Source of the DNA: Methanobacteriota archaeon
GTDB taxonomy: Archaea > Thermoplasmatota > Poseidoniia > Poseidoniales > Poseidoniaceae
DNA length: 8,519 nt
Direction: 5' to 3'
Assembly (NCBI GenBank): GCA_002694525.1
Contig: NZMN01000039.1
Location: 30,702-39,220, forward strand
Shown: piece after piece, positions 1 to 7,100 of the stretch
Layout of the letters: every line of letters starts with the position of its first letter
Numbering within the stretch: position 1 is the first letter of the stretch
Notes under the pieces: generated by a model
Database searches by the model: none
Seen by the model: only the letters and a program-made list of their open reading frames with translations
What the model was told of the DNA's origin: nothing
Position numbers and translations under genes: made by a program

Positions 1-92
1 AGATTCACCACGAAGCTGACCACGAGCCAGCGGCGTAATGTTGACACCTCCACAGGCGTGTACCATCGGCGAACGGTGGCTTCCGAAATCAC
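1..92 (-). CDS. malG: MalG-type sugar ABC transporter permease, N-terminal fragment (cut by window edge)
   Basis: A reading frame opens with GTG at 92-90 and stays open to the window edge for 30 codons (start V-I-S-E-A-T-V-R-R-W-Y). The GTG overlaps the TGA stop of the MalEF fusion in a GTGA arrangement, and a GGAGG lies 7 nt upstream. The visible residues are a basic cytoplasmic-like leader followed by L-R-R-W-L-V-V-S-F-V-V-N, which looks like the beginning of a first membrane helix after a positive-inside flank. Maltose-type importers need a second permease subunit, usually encoded directly after malF, so MalG is the expected product. The identity rests on position and on these few residues; the EAA loop that would prove it lies outside the window. 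Confidence 0.68.
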   Translation of the reverse strand, partial: MISEATVRRWYTPVEVSTLRRWLVVSFVVN

Positions 93-2761
93 AGCGTCCC
101 CTCCGTGGCGTTGGTTCGTTTCATGTAGCTCCACGAGAACGCGAGCAGCATCAGGAAGATGACAACCGACCATGCAGCAGCGACGCCGTAGGCACCGTCT
201 CGGAACGCAACGTCGTAAACATAGGTGATGAGAATGTCGGTTTGCCCGGGTTCTCCGAAGTAGAGGTCAGGACCTCCGTCCGTGAGCAGATAAATGACGT
301 TGAACATGTTGAAGGTCCAGATGAATCCGAGCAGAGAAAGCGGGACAAGCGCGCTTTTGAGATTGGGCAACGTAAGATGTCGAAAGGTGTCCCACGACCC
401 AACACCGTCGAGTTTCGCTGCTTCGTACATCTCCTTCGGCAAGGCCTGGAGAGCTCCGCTCAACGACATCATCATGAACGGAACACCAAGCCATATGTTG
501 ACGAAAATAACGACCACCTGAGCACCGGTTGGGTCGCTTAAGAAATTGAGATCGGTCCCCAGCACATCGTTTACCAAACCTTCGGGTTGGAACATCCCCC
601 TCCAGACGAGAACCGAAATGTACGACGGTATCGCCCATGGCAACAACAGGACGGTTCTGTACACCGTCGTTCCGCGTATGTTTCCGTACTGAAGCACCAT
701 GGCGAGAAACAATCCCAAACCGATGTGAGCAGAGACGTTGACCACCGTCCACACCAGCGTGAAGAGCGTGACCCGCAGGAAGCCCGACGCCGTGAAGACC
801 TCGATGAAATTGACCAAACCGACGAACGACTGGTCGCCCAATCGTGTTGCGTCAGCGTCGGTGAAGGACAGCCAGAACCCGTACAAAACGGGATAGAACG
901 TGAGCACGGCAAGGGCAAGCATGGCTGGAGCGATGTAAACGTGCGCCGATTTCGCGTGCAAACGACCCGCCTTCACATCGATGTATCGGCCGTAATTCAG
1001 CAGGGCGATCAGGGAGACCACGATGGCCCCCAACGCATACAGGACGGCGGAGGTGTCACCCGTCGACGGTAAAACATCGCCCACGTTGGTGCTGAGCTCC
1101 GATTCAAACACCGTGCCGTTATCACCCTCAACGTGAATGCGATGAACGGTCCCGGGGACCATGCCCGTCAAGGTGCACTCAATGCTTGATGCGTCGGACG
1201 AAAACACACGCTCGGTTGCCGTGCGCTGCATCTCAACACCGTCAGCAGCGCACACCTCGTAGGGCGGCAAATCCGACAGAGAGGATACGTTTGTGGCAAG
1301 GCTGCTGTGAAGTTCCCCGTCAACCAAGACCGTGTAAGCAGAAGAATCGTCGGTGCTGAAATTCACCGTGATGGTTCGATACCCCTCGTTTGAGGGCGGT
1401 GGAGCAGCACGCTCGAGCCCGTCGATTTGGGACACCAATTCTTGATTTGCTCCGGCGAGGGCATCGACGGACGAGGCCGTTTCCGTGTAGACCTGCTCAA
1501 ACGCCGTCACCAGCGGACCGTAAACAAGCGCCATGGCACGCGTGGTCGGTGCTGGGGTCCCCACCTGAAGTTGGTCCATGAAACCGGAAAGAACGGGGTC
1601 CTCCCGAATTTCAGAATCGTCAACCAGCGATGCATGGGTTGGTAGCGTGTAGGTTTCAAGGGCGAAGGATTTCTGCACGGATTCACTGGAAAGGTGCAGC
1701 GCCAACTCAACCGACGCCAGTTTGTGAAGGCTTTGTTTGCTGACCGTCCAGCCTTTGTAGGTGACCAGAGGGGCCACACGTTCACCCGTTTCTTCAATCA
1801 GGGGAAGCATGGACTGGCCCACGTTCAGACGACTGGCTTCGTAGGTCGCCCAGTTCCACGGTCCATCGACGATCATGGCGGCTTTGGAGCCAATAAATTG
1901 GTTTTTCATCCCCTCGGTTTGGGTTCCCGTGGCGACCACACCGTGTTCAAGTTCCAGGTCCAGCAACCAGTCAAGGGCCTCGGCAGAACCGTTGGAGTTG
2001 AGCGTTGGGTTGCCGGATTCGTCAAACAGTGACCCGTTGTAGCCCGCTTGGAATCCAAACCACCAATAGGCAGATTTGACGGGCAACGCGAGGCCTTGGA
2101 CGTCTTGGTAGGTGAGGGTTTGAGCGGCCTGCAGAAGGTCGTATTGCGTCCACGTTTCATCGGGGTAGGCAACACCTCGTGCATCGAAGAGAGCCTTGTT
2201 GTACACAAGGGACAGTGAATCTTGGCTCGCCGGCACACCGTAGAGCGCGTCCTCGTACCTCATGGCGTGGAGGGCTTGTTCTTGGAACAGATTGCGTTGG
2301 GCAGGTGTGAGGTGTGGACGGAGGTCCTCAAGCAGTGGAAATCCGTCAACGCGGACTTCTCCGATGGCTCCCAACTGATCGCTTGAAAGGCGCATCAAAT
2401 CCGGAGCTTCTCCACCTTGAGCGGCCGTCATGAACAAGTTGTCTGCATCGCCAAACGGGACGAGGGCGACATCGACCGTGATGTTGGGGTGCATTGCCTC
2501 AAACGACTTGATCGATTGAAGGAAGACGTTTTCCTCCTTGCTTTCAGCAGCGAACGTGTGCCAAACCGTGAGCGTGATGGGGCCGTCGGCGTCGATGGCG
2601 GTGGATGCTTCATCCCCGGCGTCTCCCAAGCAACCGGACAGAACGACGGCGCATAAGAGCAGGGAGAGGAAGCCGGCCCGGCCGGCCTTCCAATGCCGAT
2701 GACGACCGGTCATATGTCTGCAGACGGGACCGTGGATTAAACCCCTTGTGGGTCCTTTCAC
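89..2761 (-). CDS. malEF: Fused sugar-binding lipoprotein and MalF-type permease of a maltose-class ABC importer
   Basis: An 890-residue protein joining two usually separate importer subunits. Residues 29-44 form a lipoprotein-type signal with lipobox LSGC (Cys44). Residues about 60-450 are an extracytoplasmic family 1 substrate-binding domain (ITLTVWHTF near the start; the MIVDGPWNW motif at 296-304 is typical of MalE-like proteins). Residues about 456-565 are a beta-rich spacer, possibly FN3-like, with Cys504 and Cys529. A single helix at 572-590 returns the chain to the cytoplasm, and six further helices (about 607-634, 660-690, 700-722, 745-770, 803-827, 857-880) form a MalF core. The EAA loop (EAAKLDG at 780-786, ending in LP near 798-799) falls on the cytoplasmic side, where it would dock the ATPase. 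MalE-MalF fusions have been described in bacteria (Bdellovibrio), so the design is rare but not unique. The sugar cannot be told; maltose, maltodextrin or trehalose are family guesses. The start is the GTG overlapping the HAD stop (GTGA); ATG at 2713 is an alternative giving a 16-residue shorter leader. Confidence 0.9.
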   Translation of the reverse strand: MKGPTRGLIHGPVCRHMTGRHRHWKAGRAGFLSLLLCAVVLSGCLGDAGDEASTAIDADGPITLTVWHTFAAESKEENVFLQSIKSFEAMHPNITVDVALVPFGDADNLFMTAAQGGEAPDLMRLSSDQLGAIGEVRVDGFPLLEDLRPHLTPAQRNLFQEQALHAMRYEDALYGVPASQDSLSLVYNKALFDARGVAYPDETWTQYDLLQAAQTLTYQDVQGLALPVKSAYWWFGFQAGYNGSLFDESGNPTLNSNGSAEALDWLLDLELEHGVVATGTQTEGMKNQFIGSKAAMIVDGPWNWATYEASRLNVGQSMLPLIEETGERVAPLVTYKGWTVSKQSLHKLASVELALHLSSESVQKSFALETYTLPTHASLVDDSEIREDPVLSGFMDQLQVGTPAPTTRAMALVYGPLVTAFEQVYTETASSVDALAGANQELVSQIDGLERAAPPPSNEGYRTITVNFSTDDSSAYTVLVDGELHSSLATNVSSLSDLPPYEVCAADGVEMQRTATERVFSSDASSIECTLTGMVPGTVHRIHVEGDNGTVFESELSTNVGDVLPSTGDTSAVLYALGAIVVSLIALLNYGRYIDVKAGRLHAKSAHVYIAPAMLALAVLTFYPVLYGFWLSFTDADATRLGDQSFVGLVNFIEVFTASGFLRVTLFTLVWTVVNVSAHIGLGLFLAMVLQYGNIRGTTVYRTVLLLPWAIPSYISVLVWRGMFQPEGLVNDVLGTDLNFLSDPTGAQVVVIFVNIWLGVPFMMMSLSGALQALPKEMYEAAKLDGVGSWDTFRHLTLPNLKSALVPLSLLGFIWTFNMFNVIYLLTDGGPDLYFGEPGQTDILITYVYDVAFRDGAYGVAAAWSVVIFLMLLAFSWSYMKRTNATEGTL
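100..104 (-). promoter_or_regulatory. Shine-Dalgarno site for the malG-like start
   Basis: GGAGG on the minus strand, 7 nt before the GTG at 92-90 and inside the last codons of the upstream fusion gene. It is the strongest ribosome binding site seen in the operon and is the main reason to accept the overlapping GTG start. Confidence 0.7.
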
Positions 2762-3441
2762 TCAGCGCTGGAGAAACCCATGAGCGGAAGGATGGCTCTC
2801 AGGTCTTTTTCAACCACGACGGGGACACCCGCTGTCGCAAAGGCATCCGTCGAACTCTGGCGGCTTGGATTGAAACCGATGAACCGACTGCCCTCGACGT
2901 GCATGGAGAGATCCATCTCTGAGTCACCGACGGACACGCAACCCGACGCATCAAGGCCGTTCATGGCCAGAAGCTTGTTGATGACGTCACCCTTTCCACT
3001 GGCGTGAAGTCGGCAAACACCCTCGTCCGTCAAGAAGCCGTCGTCGTCAAAGACGAACCCGTTGGCGATCCAATCGTCGACGTTCAGCATGCTGGCGATG
3101 GAACTCACGAAAAGGTCCACCCCCGCGCTGACGATGGCGACGAAGACACCCTCGTCCTGCAGGCGCTGCACGGTTTCCCTTGCACCGGGCATGAGCTTGA
3201 CACCGGCGTAGGCCCGGAACAGCTCGTCCTGATGAATCGGCGTCCTCACGGCCTTCCACATTTGGATGTCGGATCGCATGAACTCAACGTCGCTGAGTTC
3301 CCCTCGGATGAACCGGTTGAGGTTCACGGCGTTGTCCGTCCCAAACGAATCGTGGAGCGTACGCCATGAGCTCACGGCGTCGACCAGGACCCCGTCGCAA
3401 TCGAACACGACGACCGATGGCTTCGATGCATTGTCTGACAT
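2758..3441 (-). CDS. HAD-superfamily phosphatase, SerB-like
   Basis: A 227-residue soluble phosphohydrolase of the haloacid dehalogenase superfamily. All four catalytic motifs are visible: motif I DCDGV with nucleophile Asp14 and acid/base Asp16, motif II Ser105 in IVSAG, motif III Lys150 in the SGKGD segment, and motif IV GDSEMD with Asp173 and Asp177 for Mg2+. A roughly 60-residue helical C1-type cap lies between motifs I and II. The layout after the cap, including the C-terminal segment ending EKDLRAILPL, resembles archaeal phosphoserine phosphatases, but the DxDGV motif is also common in sugar-phosphate phosphatases. Its stop overlaps the start of the sugar importer gene, so a role on an imported sugar phosphate is a fair alternative to serine synthesis. 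The ATG at 3441 is chosen because GGTGAT sits just ahead of it; in-frame ATGs farther upstream (3498, 3465) would add a tail lacking domain features. Confidence 0.85.
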   Translation of the reverse strand: MSDNASKPSVVVFDCDGVLVDAVSSWRTLHDSFGTDNAVNLNRFIRGELSDVEFMRSDIQMWKAVRTPIHQDELFRAYAGVKLMPGARETVQRLQDEGVFVAIVSAGVDLFVSSIASMLNVDDWIANGFVFDDDGFLTDEGVCRLHASGKGDVINKLLAMNGLDASGCVSVGDSEMDLSMHVEGSRFIGFNPSRQSSTDAFATAGVPVVVEKDLRAILPLMGFSSAE

Positions 3442-3444
3442 GGT

Positions 3445-3450
3445 ATCACC
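3445..3450 (-). promoter_or_regulatory. Shine-Dalgarno site deciding the HAD phosphatase start
   Basis: GGTGAT on the minus strand, 3 nt before ATG 3441-3439. It corresponds to the right half of the AGGAGGTGAT consensus, so the short gap gives normal alignment with the 16S 3' end. It favours this ATG over in-frame ATGs farther upstream. Confidence 0.6.
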
Positions 3451-3498
3451 ACTGGAGCCTGACATAACAGGCTTCGCACAACGTAGCGAGCGCGCCAA

Positions 3499-3529
3499 GG
3501 AGAGGAGGCCCCGAAGGGCCTCGCTCCCC
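3499..3529 (-). terminator. Strong C(UUCG)G-loop hairpin between the surface protein gene and the importer operon
   Basis: Read on the minus strand, a 7-bp inner stem GAGGCCC/GGGCCTC closes a TTCG loop, giving the very stable C(UUCG)G tetraloop. A bulged C is followed by an outer 6-bp stem GGGGAG/CTCTCC with one G-U pair. It begins 44 nt after the stop of the large gene and ends about 57 nt before the HAD start. Only two T residues follow, so it lacks the T-rich tract of archaeal intrinsic terminators and could instead be a 3'-end stabiliser or processing site. The UUCG loop forms only on the minus-strand transcript (the other strand gives CGAA), matching the direction of the genes. No clear TATA box was seen in the rest of the 132-nt gap. 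Confidence 0.5.
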
Positions 3530-3573
3530 GAGGCGTTCGTCCGGTGGACGAATCGCTGGTTCGACGTTTGGGC

Positions 3574-4140
3574 TCAAGCCTTCCTGTCGTAGCTCAGGTC
3601 ATCCCAACTTCGGAGCAGAGCACCGTCTCCGTTGATCGGAGCGTAAGTCAGGGTGATCGTAGCGTCTTCAAGAGGCGTGCCGTCCGGTGCGTGGGTTCGC
3701 ACAAAGATCGTGTCTCCGGAGTTGAAGGTCGAAATCGACCGTGTTTCAGTTTCGGAGATTTGATCCTTGGTCACCGAGTCCACGAAGGTCACGAAGGCGT
3801 CGCTGTTGGCGGGATTGAACCCGTACACACCGGCGCTGTCGGCCAGGTTCACCGAAATGGTGTTGAGCGCACCCGTGGCGTTGGTGTAGAGCACCTTCAC
3901 CACGACCGCCTGGGTTGCAAGCGGTGTTTGGGATTGTTCAACGGTGATGCGCCAGTGTCCCTGATCGGCATCGAGAGCGTTGACGTCCTCAATGTCGAAG
4001 GTGACACGGGGCACACCCTTCACGTCGGTTTCAGCGAGGCTCGAAGCCCACACGTAGATGACACCGGAAAGAACCACGGTGATGGCGACCATCAAGATGG
4101 TTGCGATCACAGGGCTGACTGCAGCGTCGTCCTCAGCCAT
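3574..4140 (-). other. Archaeal type IV pilin-like module at the C terminus of the giant protein
   Basis: Residues 1449-1636 of the large protein look like an entire stand-alone pilin of 188 residues: Met1449, an acidic AEDDA leader, the hydrophobic H-domain AVSPVIATILMVAITVVL characteristic of Pilin_N (PF07790) proteins, then a beta-rich globular part ending SYDRKA. Such modules normally sit at the very N terminus of their own gene. There is no K/R-G immediately before the H-domain, so prepilin peptidase cleavage is uncertain. Internal initiation at ATG 4140-4138 is possible: a GAGG lies 11 nt upstream, longer than ideal. Confidence 0.8.
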
Positions 4141-7100
4141 CGATTCGACTTCCTCTTCGTCGTCAGCACGGCGGCTGGCGAAGGAGAGCGCACTGACGAA
4201 GAGACCCGTGAGGGCCACTGCGACGATGCTTGGGGCGAACGATGGAACGGCGCTTGCACCGATGGTCTCCACAACATCCGGCAGGTTCTGGTCCGTGGAC
4301 AAGAACGTGCTCGCTGGCTGGTTGGCGTGGTTGCACGCATCAGCGGTTGCGAGCGAGGTCATGATGTTGTTACACCAGTTGCTGTCTTCCAACAGCGGTC
4401 GGCGTTCCGACGTCTTGACGGCGTTCTTCCCGTATTGACCGGGCTTGGACCATGGCTCAGTGCTCTGCTGGTTGTTGACGATTGCGTAGTGCGATCCGGG
4501 CTCGTCGGCCTGGAAGCGGTCTGCAGCGGTCACCGACATGTCGCAGGGGTTGGCCAGACAGGTCACAACGTCCATCTCAATCCACACATGGGTGGTGTCC
4601 TGAGTGATGTAAACGTCCTCGGTGAACTTCACGCTTGCACCGTAGTCGGGCACATCGTAGTAGCGAGTCAGCTCGACATCCTCATGACCGTCCGAGTGGT
4701 AGGTGATGGCCAGCATGTGGTCGTAGCGGTATGGACCTTCGTCTCCACCGCCGTTGACGGCGACGGTGACCGGCACGTAGGTTCCGGTCATGACGTTGGT
4801 GATGCCGTTGAAGTTGAAGCCGTGCACGTCGTCGAAGTAGTAGTCTGGGACCAGTTCTCGGACGTTCTCAACACGAACACCAATTTCCTTCGTTGCCACA
4901 CCTTGCTGGTAGTCAGCGATCGGCATCACGCTCGGGTCGTAGTTGGGCACGTAGGTGCTGTACTCGCCTTGCGTGGTTGGAGCCGTTGCGGTGTCTCGGA
5001 GGACCAAGCGGATCTGACAGTACTCAGAGCCGGACGGGCCGATCTGGTGGATACCGTTGTTGTTCAGGTAGTCGATCTCCCAGTCGTTGGCGTTGGTCGT
5101 AGCGTCCTCGATGAGGTCGAACACGAGGTCATCACCGACGATGGTCGTGGTGAAGTAGTTCGTGTAGACACACTGGTCGGTGGACTCGACCGTCCAATAC
5201 AGGTCGTCCATCTCGTGGTCGACGTCGGCCTTGATGGCGGACATGTCGTAGGTCAGGTTGTCCAGGTTCTCGTCGTCTTCCATCAAGGAGATGGACCACG
5301 GGAGAGCGGGGATCGAACCGTTGTCAGCGACCATGACGGTCTCGGTCGTGCGGTTCCAGTCGAGGATGACCGGAGCGTCGTTGACCGGAGCAACGGAGAA
5401 GACCACGTCAAACGTTTCAGCGTCTTGGTTCTCAGCACCGTTGTCGGCGAGGCCGAGCGTGACCGTACACTTTCCACCCAACTCGTTGTTGGTGTTCTCG
5501 GTGATGGCCAGCTCGTTGTTCACGATTTCGACGTCGAAGGCGGAACATGCGTCCGTGGTACCAAAGTCTGCAGCGCTGGCGGACCAGGAGTAGACTTGGC
5601 GGGTTGGAGCTTGCTCGTTGGCCATGTCGCGGATGTAGGAACGGGTGGCGTTCGACACATCGCCAAGGAACTTGGTGTGCGTACCAAATCCTTCGGGCAG
5701 GATGTTGTAGTTGCCGTCGTCTTCGGAGAAGATCGGCATGCAGTCGGCGCGCTCAACGTTGCAGATTTCCGGAGCGTCGTTCACGTTGACCACCGTGTAG
5801 GTGATGTTGTGCGTGTCGCTCAATCCGTTGCTGTCGACAACCTCGAAGGAGAACACCACGTAGCCGAACTGGTCGGTGAGTGGCGTAATCGTGACGTCTT
5901 GTCCGTTCTGGGACCAGTCGACGAGGATGTTGTCAAAGGCAACCAGGGTTCCCTCGTCAACGGTCCACGTCAGGTCGGATTCTGCGTCCTGCACGTCGTC
6001 AGCCAGGTTGGTCAGGCTGAAGGTGAAGGACCCGGAGTCCTCGTCCTTGCTGAAGTCAACCAGAGCGTCGCTGATGCTGGACCCTTCCGTGTTGATGACT
6101 GGACAAGCACGCTTGATGTCAATCGTGCTCTGGACGTTGGTCGTGTCGCCGGTTCCTGCCACGTAGCTGTCGTCGAAGACGACGTTGGTGGCCATCGAGA
6201 TGTCCTCGACGGTTGCCCAGTCGAAGGCACAGTCTGCTGCGGTCTTGACCATCAGGTCGTAGTTCTTCTGACCGGTGGCGGTGGTGCTGCCCTTGTAGGA
6301 CTGGTACACCAGGACCTCGGACGACAGGGTGCCGTCAGCGAGGTCGCCGTGGGTCAGCTCAACGGTCATGAACTTCGTGAAGTCCTGGAGCGTCGAGGAA
6401 CTGTCCATGGTCTGCGTTGGGTGAACAACGCTCACGTCGGCCGTGGTTTCAGCCTGAACGACAGCGAGAATGTCGATCTCGTCTGGCATGCCGCCGATGC
6501 GGCTCCATGGCACACCGAACTCAGCCAGTGAGGTGGAGAAGTCCACGTCGATGTTGGCCGTGCTCAGCGAGGATGGACTCCAACCGAGGAAACCGTAGCT
6601 GTACAGGTCGTAGGAACCGTCGTTGTCGGCCCACAGCACGTAGTTGGCGCTGAAGGGCAGGTCGTGTGCTCCGCCGAGGCCGTTGTATCCAACATCGGAA
6701 CCACCGCTGCCGGTGTTGAGGTAAATCAACACGTCCGAGGTGGACAGGTCAGCGTTGGTCATACCGAAGTAGATGCCGTCGCCTTCGATGTAGGTCACCA
6801 GGAAGTCGTCGGTGCCGTCGCCGCTCATCACACCGGGCATGGCGTAGCCGGATGGGTTGAGGGCGTTGCCGCCGTTCCAATCGGTGTCCGAGCCGTCAAC
6901 CAACATGGCGTCGGGCTGGAACGAAGTGGAGACGTAGGAGGCACGCTCGTCGTCCGTGGAGGTCAGCAGGAGAGCAACCTCGTTGGCGGGAGCGACACCC
7001 AGGTGGGTGGACTCGATGCTCATGAGGTTGGCCTCGTCGATGACCGCCGAACTGGCGACCACGATCTTGTTGGCGTCCAAGGTGTTGCCGATGGAGGTGA

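Noticed and set aside
38..541. A 167-codon plus-strand open frame over the end of the permease
   Set aside because: The minus-strand frame has clear membrane helices and the EAA loop; the plus frame is charged and patternless.
2671..2695. GGCCGGCC-rich near-palindrome
   Set aside because: It lies in the signal-peptide codons (Lys-Ala-Gly-Arg-Ala-Gly) and is explained by GC-rich coding; the pairing needs a bulge and no regulatory context is seen.
3544..6531. A 995-codon open frame on the plus strand
   Set aside because: It lies antisense to the giant surface protein gene. Its Val/His/Gly/Asp-rich translation has no domain or signal and follows from the codon bias of the minus-strand gene, whose codons rarely create stops in this frame.
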